A DNA stretch of 64,000 nucleotides from Pseudomonas fluorescens HK44 (GTDB lineage: Bacteria > Pseudomonadota > Gammaproteobacteria > Pseudomonadales > Pseudomonadaceae): NCBI RefSeq assembly GCF_000217955.3, contig NZ_AFOY02000008.1, positions 372,001 through 436,000 of the forward strand, read 5' to 3'. Of the stretch, positions 1-10,978 are shown in pieces; the stretch's first letter is position 1, and every line of letters starts with the position of its first letter. Position numbers and translations under genes: made by a program. The notes beneath the pieces were generated by a model. That model worked only from the letters and a program-made list of their open reading frames with translations, made no database searches and was not told where the DNA came from.

Positions 1-1
1 C

Positions 2-1063
2 ACCCTGGTCGACTACCGTTACACCCGGCACTTCGATGCCGAGCGTGGCGCCAACGGCGGCAGCACTGACTGCACCGGTAAAAAAGGTGAAGAGCTGGTC
101 CTGCGGGTTCCGGTCGGCACCACGGTCATTGACTCTGCTACGCAAGAAGTCATTGGCGACCTGACCAAGGCTGGTCAGCGTCTGTTGGTGGCGCATGGCG
201 GCTGGCACGGTCTGGGTAACACCCGTTTCAAATCCAGTACCAACCGCGCGCCGCGCCAGACTACGCCAGGCAAGCCAGGCGAGCAGCGTGACCTCAAGCT
301 GGAAATGAAGGTGTTGGCCGACGTCGGTCTGCTGGGCTTGCCGAACGCTGGCAAAAGTACCTTTATTCGTTCGGTTTCGGCGGCCAAGCCGAAAGTTGCC
401 GACTATCCGTTCACCACGCTGGTGCCAAACCTCGGTGTGGTTAGCGTCGATCGCTGGAAAAGCTTCGTCATTGCCGACATTCCGGGTCTGATCGAAGGTG
501 CTTCCGATGGCGCGGGCCTGGGGATTCGTTTCCTCAAGCACTTGTCGCGTACCCGTCTGTTGCTGCACCTCGTCGACATGGCGCCACTGGATGACACCAG
601 TGCTCCAGACGCAGCTGAAGTCATTGTCAGCGAGCTGACCAAGTTCAGCCCTTCGCTGGCTGAGCGTGACCGCTGGCTGGTGCTGAACAAGTGCGACCAG
701 ATCCTTGAAGAAGAGCATGAAGAACGGGTCAAGGAAATCGTTGATCGTCTGGAGTGGACCGGTCCGGTCTACGTAATCTCGGCCATTGCCAAAGAAGGCA
801 CCGAGCGCCTGACGCGCGACATCATGCGTTACCTGGAGGATCGTGCCGATCGTCTGGCTAACGACCCGGTCTACAAGGAAGAGTTGGCCGATCTCGATCA
901 GCGCATCGAAGACGAAGCCCGTGCCCAGTTGCAGGCGCTGGATGACCAGCGTGCCCTGCGTCGCAGCGGCGTGAAGTCGGTCCATGACATCGGTGACGAT
1001 GACTGGGACGAAGAAGATGTGGATGATGAAGATGGTCCGGAAATCATTTACGTGCGCGACTGA
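2..1063 (+). CDS. obgE: GTPase Obg/CgtA, 5' end outside the window
   Basis: Obg-family GTPase bound to the large ribosomal subunit and needed for ribosome maturation. The frame is open from base 2, so the start lies upstream of the window; the first residues seen belong to the glycine-rich Obg fold. The G domain follows: P-loop GLPNAGKS at about 335-358, DIPG of switch II near 476, and NKCD (guanine specificity) near 690. The C-terminus is very acidic (runs of D and E), as in gammaproteobacterial Obg. proB follows in the same direction after a terminator. Internal in-frame start codons such as the one at 185 are not the gene start, because the Obg fold is coded upstream of them. Confidence 0.97.
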   Translation, partial: TLVDYRYTRHFDAERGANGGSTDCTGKKGEELVLRVPVGTTVIDSATQEVIGDLTKAGQRLLVAHGGWHGLGNTRFKSSTNRAPRQTTPGKPGEQRDLKLEMKVLADVGLLGLPNAGKSTFIRSVSAAKPKVADYPFTTLVPNLGVVSVDRWKSFVIADIPGLIEGASDGAGLGIRFLKHLSRTRLLLHLVDMAPLDDTSAPDAAEVIVSELTKFSPSLAERDRWLVLNKCDQILEEEHEERVKEIVDRLEWTGPVYVISAIAKEGTERLTRDIMRYLEDRADRLANDPVYKEELADLDQRIEDEARAQLQALDDQRALRRSGVKSVHDIGDDDWDEEDVDDEDGPEIIYVRD

Positions 1064-1083
1064 TTCGTTGCAGTAAACTTAAG

Positions 1084-1107
1084 CGCCGCTCTATCGAGCG
1101 GCGTTTT
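1084..1107 (+). terminator. Rho-independent terminator after obgE
   Basis: Perfect 8-bp stem CGCCGCTC / GAGCGGCG with a TATC loop, followed by TTTT. It starts about 20 bases after the obgE stop and separates obgE from proB. Confidence 0.8.
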
Positions 1108-1186
1108 GGTATCTGGAAATCGGTAGTCACGAATAACGTTACGGGCAGCGCTGGGTCGCGCTGTCCTCAAGCTAAGGTTGAAGATG

Positions 1187-2305
1187 ATGCGGAGCAAGGT
1201 GACAGGTGCGCAGCGTTGGGTCGTGAAGATCGGCAGCGCTTTGCTGACGGCTGATGGCAAGGGTCTGGATCGCGCAGCAATGAGCGTCTGGGTTGAGCAG
1301 ATGGTCGCGCTGCATGAGGCGGGTGTCGAGCTGGTGCTGGTGTCCTCGGGGGCGGTAGCGGCAGGCATGAGTCGCCTTGGCTGGACCGCACGACCCAGTG
1401 CGATGCACGAGTTGCAGGCGGCTGCCGCCATCGGTCAGATGGGGTTGGTGCAGGCCTGGGAGTCGAGCTTTGCCGAGCATGGCCGGCACACGGCGCAGAT
1501 TCTCCTGACTCACGATGACTTGTCCGATCGCAAGCGTTACCTCAACGCCCGCAGCACCTTGCGTGCGCTGGTCGAGCTCAAGGTCATTCCGGTGATCAAC
1601 GAGAACGATACGGTGGTCACCGACGAAATCCGTTTCGGCGACAACGATACGCTGGCGGCGCTGGTGGCCAACCTGGTCGAGGCTGACCTGTTGGTGATCC
1701 TCACTGATCGTGACGGCATGTTCGACGCCGATCCGCGCAACAACCCTGACGCCAAGCTGATTTACGAAGCGCGCGCCGATGATCCGGCGCTGGATGCGGT
1801 CGCGGGTGGCACTGGCGGTGCGTTGGGTCGTGGCGGTATGCAGACCAAATTGCGTGCGGCGCGTCTGGCGGCACGTTCGGGGGCTCATACGATCATCGTG
1901 GGTGGGCGTCTTGAGCGTGTGCTGGATCGTTTGAAGGCGGGCGAGCGCATCGGCACCTTGCTGTCGCCTGAGCGCGGCCTGCTGGCGGCGCGCAAGCAGT
2001 GGCTGGCTGGACACTTGCAGACTCGCGGCACACTAGTGCTGGATGAGGGGGCGGTCACGGCGTTATCGCAGGGCAATAAAAGTCTGCTACCGGTTGGCGT
2101 CAAGCTGGTTCAAGGCAGCTTCCGTCGCGGCGAAATGGTGGTGTGCGTGGCGCCCGACGGTCGTGAGATTGCCCGTGGCCTGGCCAACTACAGTGCGCTT
2201 GAGGCGCAAAAAATCATCGGCCAATCGTCTGAGGCGATTGTCGGTTTGCTGGGTTACATGGCGGAACCGGAGTTGGTTCACCGCGATAACCTGATTCTGG
2301 TTTAA
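1187..2305 (+). CDS. proB: Glutamate 5-kinase
   Basis: First enzyme of proline synthesis: phosphorylates the gamma-carboxyl of glutamate with ATP. An N-terminal amino-acid kinase domain (VVKIGSALL near the start, [18 protein letters not shown] and [12 protein letters not shown]) is followed by a C-terminal PUA domain from about residue 275. At 372 residues it has the usual length of the two-domain form. ATG codons occur at 1184 and 1187; I prefer 1187, which gives [11 protein letters not shown] as in Pseudomonas homologues, with TAAGG about 9 bases upstream. creA follows after 11 bases. Confidence 0.96.
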   Translation: MRSKVTGAQRWVVKIGSALLTADGKGLDRAAMSVWVEQMVALHEAGVELVLVSSGAVAAGMSRLGWTARPSAMHELQAAAAIGQMGLVQAWESSFAEHGRHTAQILLTHDDLSDRKRYLNARSTLRALVELKVIPVINENDTVVTDEIRFGDNDTLAALVANLVEADLLVILTDRDGMFDADPRNNPDAKLIYEARADDPALDAVAGGTGGALGRGGMQTKLRAARLAARSGAHTIIVGGRLERVLDRLKAGERIGTLLSPERGLLAARKQWLAGHLQTRGTLVLDEGAVTALSQGNKSLLPVGVKLVQGSFRRGEMVVCVAPDGREIARGLANYSALEAQKIIGQSSEAIVGLLGYMAEPELVHRDNLILV

Positions 2306-2316
2306 GGAAAACGCGA

Positions 2317-2781
2317 ATGCGCATGGCAAAAGGGTTGTTGGGGTTGCTGTTGGCGATGCCGCTGTTGGCGTCGGCGGAAGAAATCGGTCAGGTATCGACC
2401 GTGTTCAAATTCGTCGGGCCGAATGATCGTATCGTCGTCGAGGCCTTTGATGATCCGAAAGTCGATGGCGTGACCTGCTACCTGTCGCGAGCCAAGACGG
2501 GCGGCGTGAAGGGTGGCTTGGGGTTGGCCGAGGATCGGTCGGAAGCGTCCATCGCGTGTCGTCAGGTCGGGCCGATCAGCTTCAAGGGTGAGCTCAAGGA
2601 TGGTGAAGAGGTGTTCAAGGAGCGCACGTCGCTGGTGTTCAAGACCATGCAGGTGGTGCGTTTCCTCGACAAGAAGCGCAACACCCTGGTGTACCTGGTC
2701 TACAGCGATCGCCTGATCGAGGGTAGTCCGCAGAATGCCGTAACCGCGATTCCGATTTTGCCGTGGGCACACGCTCAGTAA
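2317..2781 (+). CDS. creA: CreA family periplasmic protein
   Basis: 154-residue protein of the CreA family, whose biochemical role is not established. A cleavable signal peptide covers about residues 1-20 (hydrophobic run ending ASA before EEIG), so the product is likely periplasmic. The family pattern [21 protein letters not shown] followed by a conserved cysteine (IACRQVG) is visible. It starts 11 bases after proB and may be co-transcribed with it. A REP pair follows the stop codon. Confidence 0.88.
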   Translation: MRMAKGLLGLLLAMPLLASAEEIGQVSTVFKFVGPNDRIVVEAFDDPKVDGVTCYLSRAKTGGVKGGLGLAEDRSEASIACRQVGPISFKGELKDGEEVFKERTSLVFKTMQVVRFLDKKRNTLVYLVYSDRLIEGSPQNAVTAIPILPWAHAQ

Positions 2782-2796
2782 TCTGGCGCAATACCC

Positions 2797-2886
2797 TGTG
2801 GGAGCGAGCCTGCTCGCGATGAGGCTGTAGCATTCAACATCATTGTTGGCTGCTGTGCCGCCATCGCGAGCAGGCTCGCTCCCACA
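2797..2886. repeat. REP pair (BIME-like) after creA
   Basis: Inverted repeat arms TGTGGGAGCGAGCCTGCTC and the reverse complement ending GCTCGCTCCCACA, about 40 bases apart, 15 bases after the creA stop. Typical Pseudomonas extragenic palindrome pair; it could form a long hairpin between the convergent creA and rpsT. Confidence 0.85.
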
Positions 2887-2922
2887 TTTTTTTTGGGGGT
2901 GTGCTCGCCAAATCGCAGGCAA

Positions 2923-2952
2923 TAAAAAACCGACCCTGGGGTCGGTTTTTTA
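2923..2952 (-). terminator. Terminator of rpsT (bidirectional shape)
   Basis: AAAAAACCGACCC TGG GGTCGGTTTTTT: strong GC stem flanked by A and T runs, 14 bases below the rpsT stop. It can terminate both rpsT (minus) and transcripts from creA (plus). Confidence 0.85.
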
Positions 2953-2965
2953 ATGAGCGTGTCGC

Positions 2966-3244
2966 TTAGGCAGCAGCGGCAACGTTCAGAGCCTTGACGT
3001 GGCCATTCAGGCGGCTCTTATGGCGAGCAGCTTTGTTCTTGTGGATGATGCCTTTATCGGCCATACGGTCGATAACTGGCACGGCCAGAACGTAAGCAGC
3101 TTGCGCTTTTTCAGCGTCTTTTGCGTCGATGGCTTTAACTACATTCTTGATGTAGGTACGAACCATGGAACGCAGGCTGGCGTTGTGGCTGCGACGCTTC
3201 TCAGCCTGTTTTGCACGTTTTTTGGCGGAAGGTGTGTTGGCCAC
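2966..3244 (-). CDS. rpsT: 30S ribosomal protein S20
   Basis: Small basic 92-residue protein, primary binder of 16S rRNA. The start [18 protein letters not shown], the [13 protein letters not shown] block and the length are those of bacterial S20. Transcribed alone on the minus strand, between a recognisable promoter at 3298-3326 and a terminator at 2923-2952. Divergent from murJ. Confidence 0.97.
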   Translation of the reverse strand: MANTPSAKKRAKQAEKRRSHNASLRSMVRTYIKNVVKAIDAKDAEKAQAAYVLAVPVIDRMADKGIIHKNKAARHKSRLNGHVKALNVAAAA

Positions 3245-3297
3245 CGTCGAGCTCCTCGAAAGACTTTTTAGGAAATAGCAAACAAAATAGGCCGCGA

Positions 3298-3326
3298 ATC
3301 ATGCCGATGAGTTGAAGTCTTGTCAA
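3298..3326 (-). promoter_or_regulatory. Sigma70 promoter of rpsT
   Basis: On the minus strand TTGACA (3326-3321), 17-base spacer, then CATGAT (3303-3298). The -35 box is perfect and the spacing ideal. The predicted start lies about 45 bases upstream of the rpsT ATG. Confidence 0.65.
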
Positions 3327-3495
3327 GGGCGGGTGATGCGTTCCGCTGAGTGGTCGATCTAAAGAGGCGGGATATTTATTTCCGGCGCTTGACCTGTAAA
3401 CTCGCGAGCTTTGGCTCTGTGCTGTTGCGGCGCGGAGTATCGCATAAGTGGGCGGTTTGTTCGCCTGCTGTTTATCGACAGGCAAAAACTCTTCA

Positions 3496-5034
3496 ATGAA
3501 CCTGCTTAAATCGTTGGCCGCCGTCAGCTCTATCACGATGCTTTCCCGGGTTCTGGGGTTCGTCCGTGACACGCTCGTCGCACGCATATTTGGCGCCGGG
3601 ATGGCCACAGACGCCTTCTTTATCGCCTTCAAACTGCCCAATCTGTTGCGGCGAATCTTCGCCGAAGGGGCGTTTTCCCAGGCCTTCGTGCCAATTCTGG
3701 CGGAATACAAAAGTCAGCAGGGCGAGGAGGCGACACGAACCTTCATCGCTTATGTGTCGGGCTTGCTCACGCTGGTGCTGGCGGTGGTCACGATGCTCGG
3801 AATGATCGCGGCGCCCTGGGTCATCTGGGCAACGGCCCCGGGGTTTACCAACACGCCGGAAAAATTCCAGCTGACTTCCAGCCTGTTGCGAGTGACCTTT
3901 CCTTATATATTGCTGATCTCGCTGTCCTCGCTGGCCGGGGCGATCCTCAATACCTGGAACCGTTTTTCGGTGCCGGCCTTCGTGCCGACCCTGCTCAACG
4001 TCAGCATGATCGTCTTCGCGCTGTTCCTGACGCCGTACTTCGATCCGCCGGTAATGGCCCTGGGCTGGGCGGTGCTGGTCGGTGGCCTGGCGCAATTGCT
4101 CTATCAACTGCCGCACCTGAAAAAAATTGGCATGTTGGTGTTGCCGCGCCTGAACCTGCGCGACACCGGTGTCTGGCGTGTGATGAAACAGATGCTACCG
4201 GCGATTCTCGGGGTCTCGGTCAGCCAGATTTCGCTGATCATCAACACCATTTTTGCCTCGTTTCTGGTGGCGGGTTCGGTGTCCTGGATGTATTACGCCG
4301 ACCGCCTGATGGAATTGCCATCCGGCGTACTTGGTGTAGCGTTGGGCACGATTCTGCTGCCGACGCTGGCGAAAACCTACGCCAGCAAGGACCGCCACGA
4401 ATACTCGCGCATTCTCGATTGGGGCCTGCGCCTGTGCTTCGTGCTGGTGCTGCCGTGCTCGCTGGCGCTGGGGATTCTGGCGGAGCCGCTGACCGTTTCG
4501 CTGTTCCAGTATGGTCAGTTCAGCGCCTTCGATGCCTCGATGACCCAGCGTGCCCTGGTTGCCTACTCGGTCGGTTTGCTCGGGATTATCGTGATTAAAG
4601 TGCTGGCGCCGGGTTTCTATGCGCAACAAAACATTCGCACACCGGTAAAAATCGCGATTTTCACGCTGGTCGTCACTCAGCTGTTCAACCTGGCCTTGAT
4701 CGGCCCGTTGAAACACGCAGGGCTGGCCCTGGCCATTAGCGCGGGTGCATGCCTGAACGCCGGTCTGTTGTTCTATCAGTTGCGCAAACAGAAGATGTAT
4801 CAGCCACAGCCAGGCTGGGGCCTGTTCGGGCTCAAGCTGGTGGTTGCGGTGACGGTGATGTCCGCAGTTTTGCTGGGGGCGATGCATTTCATGCCGGCCT
4901 GGGGCGAAGGGCACATGCCGGCGCGCTTCCTGCGTCTGGGGGCTTTGGTTGGTGCTGGTGTGGTGGCCTATTTCGGTATGTTGGCGTTGATGGGCTTCCG
5001 TCTGCGGGACTTCAATCGCAAGGCGTTGAACTGA
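3496..5034 (+). CDS. murJ: Lipid II flippase MurJ (MviN)
   Basis: Inner-membrane flippase of the MOP superfamily that moves lipid II to the periplasmic side for peptidoglycan synthesis. 512 residues, with about 14 hydrophobic segments; the N-terminal block [20 protein letters not shown] and the [11 protein letters not shown] motif are diagnostic. The frame is open from 3448, but the ATG at 3496 gives the conserved [12 protein letters not shown] start, so I choose it. rpsT lies divergently upstream and ribF follows, as is usual in Pseudomonas. Confidence 0.96.
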   Translation: MNLLKSLAAVSSITMLSRVLGFVRDTLVARIFGAGMATDAFFIAFKLPNLLRRIFAEGAFSQAFVPILAEYKSQQGEEATRTFIAYVSGLLTLVLAVVTMLGMIAAPWVIWATAPGFTNTPEKFQLTSSLLRVTFPYILLISLSSLAGAILNTWNRFSVPAFVPTLLNVSMIVFALFLTPYFDPPVMALGWAVLVGGLAQLLYQLPHLKKIGMLVLPRLNLRDTGVWRVMKQMLPAILGVSVSQISLIINTIFASFLVAGSVSWMYYADRLMELPSGVLGVALGTILLPTLAKTYASKDRHEYSRILDWGLRLCFVLVLPCSLALGILAEPLTVSLFQYGQFSAFDASMTQRALVAYSVGLLGIIVIKVLAPGFYAQQNIRTPVKIAIFTLVVTQLFNLALIGPLKHAGLALAISAGACLNAGLLFYQLRKQKMYQPQPGWGLFGLKLVVAVTVMSAVLLGAMHFMPAWGEGHMPARFLRLGALVGAGVVAYFGMLALMGFRLRDFNRKALN

Positions 5035-5163
5035 AGACGCGGCATCAATAATCACGGCTCGGGCGCCAGTTTTGTCGGTTCGATCACTTTGGGTTACGGT
5101 GTTGCCTGTTGTCGGCCGCCGGGTGTGGTTATAATCGACCACTTTATGAGCAAGAAGCGCGTT

Positions 5164-6102
5164 ATGCAGCTGGTTCGAGGCCTCCACAATTTGCGCCCCC
5201 AGCATCGGGGCTGTGTCGCCACTATTGGCAACTTTGACGGTGTTCACCGTGGCCACCAGGCTATCCTGGCCCGGCTGCGTGAGCGTGCGCTCGAGTTGGG
5301 TTTACCCAGCTGCGTGGTGATTTTCGAGCCGCAGCCGCGTGAATTTTTCGCCCCCGACACGGCTCCGGCCCGTCTGGCGCGCTTGCGCGACAAGCTGCAA
5401 CTGCTGGCCGCCGAAGGGGTCGACCGGGTTCTGTGCCTGGCTTTCAATCACCGTTTGAGCAAGCTCAGCGCTGCGGAGTTCGTCGACACCATTCTGGTCG
5501 ATGGTCTGGGCGTGCGGCATCTGGAGGTCGGTGACGACTTCCGTTTCGGCTGTGATCGGGTAGGGGATTTCGATTTCCTGCTACAGGCCGGGGCCGTTCA
5601 GGGGTTCACCGTCGAAGCGGCGCAGACCGTTGAGCTGGACGGGTTGCGTGTCAGCAGCACCCAGGTGCGTAATGCCTTGGTTGCTGCCGACTTTGCCTTG
5701 GCCGAACGATTGCTCGGTCGTCCGTTCCGGATTACCGGACGGGTTCTGCATGGGCAGAAGCTGGCGCGCCAACTGGGCACGCCTACGGCCAACGTGCAAC
5801 TCAAGCGTCGTCGTGTACCGTTGACCGGGGTTTACCTGGTCAGCGTCGAGGTCGACGGCAAAACCTGGCCGGGAGTCGCCAATATTGGCGTTCGGCCAAC
5901 GGTTGAAGGTGATGGCAAAGCCCACCTTGAAGTCCATATTCTAGATTTTGCCGGCGATCTGTATGACCGGCGTTTGACGGTGGTTTTCCACCACAAGCTG
6001 CGCGAAGAGCAGCGTTTCGCCTCTCTGGAGGCGCTTAAGACGGCGATCAATGCGGATGTCGCCGCCGCCCGTGCCCTAGCCGCACCTAGCGCCAATCGCT
6101 AA
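5164..6102 (+). CDS. ribF: Bifunctional riboflavin kinase / FMN adenylyltransferase
   Basis: Makes FMN and then FAD from riboflavin. N-terminal adenylyltransferase domain with GNFDGVHRGH at residues 22-31; C-terminal flavokinase domain with GTPTANV, GVY and GVANIGVRPTV. 312 residues, full length. The frame is open upstream to 5089, but ATG 5164 gives the conserved start MQLVRGLHNL. First gene of the ribF-ileS-lspA-fkpB operon; ileS starts 13 bases after its stop. I see no FMN riboswitch in the 130 bases upstream. Confidence 0.96.
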   Translation: MQLVRGLHNLRPQHRGCVATIGNFDGVHRGHQAILARLRERALELGLPSCVVIFEPQPREFFAPDTAPARLARLRDKLQLLAAEGVDRVLCLAFNHRLSKLSAAEFVDTILVDGLGVRHLEVGDDFRFGCDRVGDFDFLLQAGAVQGFTVEAAQTVELDGLRVSSTQVRNALVAADFALAERLLGRPFRITGRVLHGQKLARQLGTPTANVQLKRRRVPLTGVYLVSVEVDGKTWPGVANIGVRPTVEGDGKAHLEVHILDFAGDLYDRRLTVVFHHKLREEQRFASLEALKTAINADVAAARALAAPSANR

Positions 6103-6115
6103 TGAAGAGCCTTAA

Positions 6116-8947
6116 ATGACCGACTATAAAGCCACGCTAAACCTTCCGGACACCGCCTTCCCAATGAAGGCCGGCCTGCCTCAGCGCGAACCGCAGATTC
6201 TGCAGCGCTGGGACAGCATTGGCCTGTACCAGAAGTTGCGTGAGATTGGTAAGGATCGTCCGAAGTTCGTTCTGCACGACGGTCCTCCGTACGCCAACGG
6301 CACCATTCATATCGGTCATGCGCTCAACAAGATTCTCAAGGACATGATCATCCGCTCGAAAACCCTTTCGGGTTTCGATGCGCCTTATGTTCCGGGCTGG
6401 GACTGCCACGGTCTGCCGATCGAGCACAAAGTCGAAGTGACCCACGGCAAGAACCTCACGGCGGATAAAACCCGTGAGCTGTGCCGTGCCTATGCCACCG
6501 AACAGATCGAAGGCCAGAAGTCCGAGTTCATCCGTCTGGGTGTGCTGGGTGACTTCGCCAACCCCTACAAGACCATGGATTTCAAGAACGAGGCCGGCGA
6601 AATCCGTGCCTTGGCTGAAATCGTCAAGGGTGGTTTCGTGTTCAAGGGCCTCAAGCCTGTGAACTGGTGCTTCGACTGCGGTTCGGCCCTGGCTGAAGCC
6701 GAAGTTGAATACGAGAACAAAAAGTCCTCGACCATCGACGTCGCCTTCCCGATTGCCGACGAAGCCAAACTGGCTGCCGCCTTCGGCCTGACATCGCTGG
6801 GCAAACCGGCTTCGATCGTGATCTGGACCACCACCCCGTGGACCATCCCGGCCAACCAGGCGCTGAACGTTCACCCCGAGTTCGACTACGCCCTGGTCGA
6901 CGTCGGCGACAAACTGCTGGTACTGGCGCAAGAGCTGGTCGAGTCGTGCCTGGCTCGCTACAACCTTGAAGGCTCGGTCATCGCCACGGCCACTGGCGCG
7001 GCGCTGGAACTGATCAATTTCCGTCACCCGTTCTACGACCGCCTGTCGCCAGTTTACCTGGCCGAGTACGTCGAACTGGGCGCCGGCACCGGCGTGGTTC
7101 ACTCCTCGCCAGCCTACGGCGTAGACGACTTCGTGACCTGCAAAGCTTACGGCATGGTCAACGACGACATCCTCAATCCGGTGCAAAGCAACGGCGTTTA
7201 CGTGTCGTCGCTGGAGTTCTTCGGCGGCCAGTTCATCTGGAAGGCCAACCCGGCCATCGTCGACAAGCTGACGCAAGTCGGTGCGCTGTTGCACACCTCC
7301 GTCATCGAACACAGCTACATGCACTGCTGGCGTCACAAGACTCCGCTGATCTACCGCGCTACCGCGCAGTGGTTCATCGGCATGGACAAACAGCCGGCGA
7401 CTGGCGACACCTTGCGTAAACGCGCGATCAAAGCCATCGAAGACACCACGTTCGTACCGGCCTGGGGCCAGGCGCGTCTGCACTCGATGATCGCCAACCG
7501 TCCGGACTGGTGCATCTCTCGCCAGCGTAACTGGGGCGTGCCGATCCCGTTCTTCCTGCACAAGGAAAGCGGCGAGCTGCACCCACGCACCGTCGAGCTG
7601 ATGGAAGAGGTCGCCCAGCGCGTCGAAGTCGAAGGTATCGAAGCCTGGTTCAAGATGGACGCGGCCGAGCTGCTGGGTGACGAAGCGCCGCAGTACGACA
7701 AGATCAGCGACACCCTCGACGTCTGGTTCGATTCGGGCACCACGCACTGGCACGTCCTGCGCGGTTCGCACCCGGTGGGCCACGAGACCGGTCCGCGTGC
7801 CGACCTGTACCTGGAAGGTTCCGACCAACATCGCGGCTGGTTCCACTCGTCGCTGTTGACCGGTTGCGCCATCGACAACCACGCGCCGTACCGCGAACTA
7901 CTGACTCACGGTTTCACCGTCGACGAAGCCGGCCGCAAGATGTCCAAGTCGCTGGGCAACGTGATCGCGCCGCAGAAAGTCAACGACACCTTGGGCGCCG
8001 ACATCATGCGTCTGTGGGTGGCTTCGACCGATTACTCGGGTGAAATGGCGGTTTCCGACCAGATCCTGCAACGCAGTGCGGACGCCTATCGGCGGATCCG
8101 TAACACCGCGCGCTTCCTGCTTTCCAACCTGACCGGTTTCAACCCGGCCACCGACATCCTGCCGGCAGAAGAAATGCTCGCGCTGGACCGTTGGGCCGTG
8201 GACCGTACCTTGCTGCTGCAACGCGAGCTGCAAGAGCACTACGGCGAATACCGCTTCTGGAACGTCTACTCCAAGATCCACAACTTCTGCGTGCAGGAGC
8301 TGGGCGGTTTCTACCTCGACATCATCAAGGACCGTCAGTACACCACTGGCGCCAACAGCAAGGCCCGCCGTTCGGCGCAAACCGCGCTGTTCCACATCTC
8401 TGAAGCGCTGGTGCGCTGGATCGCGCCGATCCTCGCGTTCACCGCCGACGAGTTGTGGCAGTACCTGCCGGGCGAGCGCAATGAGTCGGTCATGCTCAAC
8501 ACCTGGTACGAAGGCCTCAGCGAGTTGCCGGAAGGCTTCGAACTGGACCGCGCCTACTGGGAGCGGATCATGGCGGTCAAGGTCGCGGTCAACAAGGAAA
8601 TGGAAATCCAGCGCGCGGCCAAGGCCGTGGGCGGTAACCTGCAAGCCGAAGTGACGCTGTTCGCCGAAGAGGCGCTGAGTGCCGACCTGGCCAAGCTGAG
8701 CAACGAACTGCGCTTCGTGCTGATCACCTCGACAGCCAGCATTGCACCGTTCGTGCAAGCGCCGGCCGACGCGGTTGAAACCGAAGTCAGCGGTCTGAAA
8801 CTCAAAGTGGTCAAGTCGAGCTTCGCCAAGTGCGCCCGTTGCTGGCACTGCCGTGAAGACGTCGGCGTGAACCCGGAGCATCCGGAAATCTGCGGTCGTT
8901 GCGTCGACAACATCAGCGGCGCTGGCGAGGTTCGTCACTATGCCTAA
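6116..8947 (+). CDS. ileS: Isoleucyl-tRNA synthetase
   Basis: Class Ia synthetase that charges tRNA-Ile, with an editing (CP1) domain. 943 residues. HIGH signature at residues 65-68, KMSKS at 608-612, tryptophan-rich editing region ([11 protein letters not shown]), anticodon-binding helical domain, and a C-terminal zinc site with C906, C909, C926 and C929. Its last 8 bases overlap lspA, so the two are translationally coupled. Confidence 0.98.
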   Translation: MTDYKATLNLPDTAFPMKAGLPQREPQILQRWDSIGLYQKLREIGKDRPKFVLHDGPPYANGTIHIGHALNKILKDMIIRSKTLSGFDAPYVPGWDCHGLPIEHKVEVTHGKNLTADKTRELCRAYATEQIEGQKSEFIRLGVLGDFANPYKTMDFKNEAGEIRALAEIVKGGFVFKGLKPVNWCFDCGSALAEAEVEYENKKSSTIDVAFPIADEAKLAAAFGLTSLGKPASIVIWTTTPWTIPANQALNVHPEFDYALVDVGDKLLVLAQELVESCLARYNLEGSVIATATGAALELINFRHPFYDRLSPVYLAEYVELGAGTGVVHSSPAYGVDDFVTCKAYGMVNDDILNPVQSNGVYVSSLEFFGGQFIWKANPAIVDKLTQVGALLHTSVIEHSYMHCWRHKTPLIYRATAQWFIGMDKQPATGDTLRKRAIKAIEDTTFVPAWGQARLHSMIANRPDWCISRQRNWGVPIPFFLHKESGELHPRTVELMEEVAQRVEVEGIEAWFKMDAAELLGDEAPQYDKISDTLDVWFDSGTTHWHVLRGSHPVGHETGPRADLYLEGSDQHRGWFHSSLLTGCAIDNHAPYRELLTHGFTVDEAGRKMSKSLGNVIAPQKVNDTLGADIMRLWVASTDYSGEMAVSDQILQRSADAYRRIRNTARFLLSNLTGFNPATDILPAEEMLALDRWAVDRTLLLQRELQEHYGEYRFWNVYSKIHNFCVQELGGFYLDIIKDRQYTTGANSKARRSAQTALFHISEALVRWIAPILAFTADELWQYLPGERNESVMLNTWYEGLSELPEGFELDRAYWERIMAVKVAVNKEMEIQRAAKAVGGNLQAEVTLFAEEALSADLAKLSNELRFVLITSTASIAPFVQAPADAVETEVSGLKLKVVKSSFAKCARCWHCREDVGVNPEHPEICGRCVDNISGAGEVRHYA

Positions 8948-9452
8948 TGCTGCTAGCCGTTTCGGACGGCTGAGCTGGCTCTGGTTGAGCGTGCTGGTTC
9001 TGGTCATTGACCAGGCCAGCAAGTTCCACTTCGAAAGCTCGCTGACCATGTACCAGCAAATCGTGGTGATTCCCGATTATTTCAGCTGGACTTTGGCCTA
9101 CAACACCGGTGCGGCCTTCAGCTTCCTGGCTGACAGCTCCGGCTGGCAGCGCTGGTTGTTCGCCCTGATCGCGGTCGTGGTCAGTGCGGTGCTGGTGGTC
9201 TGGCTCAAGCGTCTGGGGCGCAACGACACCTGGCTGGCGATTGCGCTGGCACTGGTACTCGGCGGCGCGCTGGGTAACCTGTACGACCGCATTGCCCTGG
9301 GCCATGTGATCGATTTCATTCTGGTGCATTGGCAGAACCGCTGGTATTTTCCGGCGTTCAACTTTGCCGACAGCGCCATCAGCGTCGGGGCTGTGATGCT
9401 CGCGCTGGATATGTTCAAAAGCAAGAAGACCGGAGAAGCCGTTCATGACTGA
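8940..9452 (+). CDS. lspA: Prolipoprotein signal peptidase II
   Basis: Aspartic protease of the inner membrane that cleaves the signal peptide of lipidated prolipoproteins such as BamD. 170 residues with four hydrophobic segments. Catalytic aspartates are D125 (in GHVIDFI) and D144 (in FNFADS). Overlaps ileS upstream and fkpB downstream by 8 bases each, a compact operon. Confidence 0.97.
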   Translation: MPNAASRFGRLSWLWLSVLVLVIDQASKFHFESSLTMYQQIVVIPDYFSWTLAYNTGAAFSFLADSSGWQRWLFALIAVVVSAVLVVWLKRLGRNDTWLAIALALVLGGALGNLYDRIALGHVIDFILVHWQNRWYFPAFNFADSAISVGAVMLALDMFKSKKTGEAVHD

Positions 9453-9897
9453 ACAGGTATTGGCTGAGCAACGCATTGGCCAGAACACGGAAGTCACTTT
9501 GCACTTTGCATTGCGCCTGGAGAACGGCGACACCGTCGACAGCACCTTCGACAAAGCCCCGGCGACCTTCAAGGTCGGCGACGGCAACCTGCTGCCAGGT
9601 TTCGAAGCTGCGCTGTTTGGCTTCAAGGCGGGTGACAAGCGTAATCTGACGATTCAGCCAGAAAACGCCTTTGGCCAGCCCAACCCGCAAAACGTGCAGA
9701 TCATCCCGCGTTCGCAGTTCCAGGATATGGAACTGTCCGAAGGCCTGCTGGTGATCTTCAACGATGCGGCGAATACTGAGCTGCCCGGTGTGGTCAAGGC
9801 GTTCGATGACACTCAGGTGACCATCGACTTCAACCACCCGCTGGCCGGCAAGACATTGACCTTTGACGTGGAAATCATCAGCGTCAAAGCGCTGTAA
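9445..9897 (+). CDS. fkpB: FKBP-type peptidyl-prolyl isomerase
   Basis: 150-residue SlpA/FkpB-type prolyl isomerase and chaperone, probably cytosolic since no signal peptide is seen. Conserved start of the FKBP fold (VTLHFALRLENGDTVDSTF), NLLPGFEAALFGFKAGDK, and an IF (insert-in-flap) segment FGQPNPQNVQIIPRSQF. Last gene of the ribF operon; its usual place between lspA and ispH is conserved in Pseudomonas. Confidence 0.93.
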   Translation: MTEQVLAEQRIGQNTEVTLHFALRLENGDTVDSTFDKAPATFKVGDGNLLPGFEAALFGFKAGDKRNLTIQPENAFGQPNPQNVQIIPRSQFQDMELSEGLLVIFNDAANTELPGVVKAFDDTQVTIDFNHPLAGKTLTFDVEIISVKAL

Positions 9898-9899
9898 CC

Positions 9900-9991
9900 T
9901 GTAGGAGCTGAGCTTGCTCGCGATGACTGATTGTCAGTCAACATCAATGTTGAATGTCAGGCCCTCATCGCGAGCAAGCTCAGCTCCTACA
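9900..9991. repeat. REP pair between fkpB and ispH
   Basis: Arms TGTAGGAGCTGAGCTTGCTC and its inverted copy ending GAGCTCCTACA. Same subfamily as the pair at 51648-51737. Starts 3 bases after the fkpB stop and may attenuate read-through into ispH. Confidence 0.85.
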
Positions 9992-10030
9992 AATGATCTA
10001 ATTTCTTGCGCGCAAGACACGAGGCACAGC

Positions 10031-10978
10031 ATGCAAATCAAACTCGCCAACCCCCGTGGCTTCTGCGCCGGCGTGGACCGGGCGATCGAAATCGTCAACC
10101 GCGCCCTGGAAGTCTTCGGGCCGCCAATCTATGTGCGCCACGAAGTGGTCCACAACAAATTCGTCGTTGAAGACCTGCGCGCACGCGGGGCGATCTTCGT
10201 TGAAGAACTGGATCAGGTGCCGGACGACGTCATTGTGATTTTCAGCGCCCATGGGGTTTCCCAGGCCGTTCGCACGGAAGCCGCAGGCCGTGGCCTGAAG
10301 GTCTTCGATGCGACCTGCCCATTGGTGACTAAAGTGCACATCGAAGTGGCGCGCTACAGCCGCGACGGTCGTGAGTGCATTCTGATCGGCCATGCCGGTC
10401 ATCCGGAAGTCGAAGGCACCATGGGCCAGTACGACGCCAGCAACGGTGGTGCGATCTACCTTGTCGAAGACGAAAAGGACGTTGCCGCGCTGAACGTGCG
10501 CAACCCCGAAAAGCTGGCCTTTGTCACTCAGACCACCTTGTCGATGGACGACACCAGCCGTGTAATCGATGCCTTGCGCACTCGTTTCCCGGCCATTGGC
10601 GGCCCACGCAAGGACGACATTTGCTACGCCACGCAAAACCGTCAGGATGCGGTCAAGCAACTGGCTGACGAATGCGACGTGGTGCTGGTGGTCGGCAGCC
10701 CGAACAGCTCCAACTCCAACCGCTTGCGCGAGCTGGCCGAGCGCATGTCCACCCCGGCGTATCTGATCGACGGTGCCGAAGACATGCAGCGCAGCTGGTT
10801 CGATGGTGTCGAGCGTATCGGCATCACCGCCGGGGCCTCGGCGCCGGAAGTACTGGTTCGTGGCGTTATCGAGCAACTGCAGGCCTGGGGCGCTACCGGC
10901 GCCGATGAACTGGCCGGTCGCGAGGAGAACATCACCTTCTCCATGCCCAAAGAGCTACGCGTTCGCTCCCTGCTCTGA
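10031..10978 (+). CDS. ispH: 4-hydroxy-3-methylbut-2-enyl diphosphate reductase
   Basis: Iron-sulfur reductase that makes IPP and DMAPP, the last step of the MEP isoprenoid route. 315 residues. The three cluster cysteines are C12 (RGFCAGV), C96 (DATCPLV) and C198 (DICYATQ); the catalytic glutamate E126 is in HPEVEG. The ATG at 10031 has GAGG 8-9 bases upstream and gives the conserved [12 protein letters not shown] start; longer frames have no family match. Its last 24 bases overlap the convergent fimT gene. Confidence 0.97.
   Translation: MQIKLANPRGFCAGVDRAIEIVNRALEVFGPPIYVRHEVVHNKFVVEDLRARGAIFVEELDQVPDDVIVIFSAHGVSQAVRTEAAGRGLKVFDATCPLVTKVHIEVARYSRDGRECILIGHAGHPEVEGTMGQYDASNGGAIYLVEDEKDVAALNVRNPEKLAFVTQTTLSMDDTSRVIDALRTRFPAIGGPRKDDICYATQNRQDAVKQLADECDVVLVVGSPNSSNSNRLRELAERMSTPAYLIDGAEDMQRSWFDGVERIGITAGASAPEVLVRGVIEQLQAWGATGADELAGREENITFSMPKELRVRSLL

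Noticed and set aside
5035..5163. FMN riboswitch before ribF
   Set aside because: No conserved RFN-element pieces were recognised in the 130 bases available.
4195..5256. 353-codon open frame antisense to murJ and ribF
   Set aside because: Gln/Arg/His-rich shadow of murJ with no recognisable domain.
6137..7882. 581-codon open frame antisense to ileS
   Set aside because: Complete, well-conserved IleS on the plus strand explains the DNA; no family match in the antisense reading.
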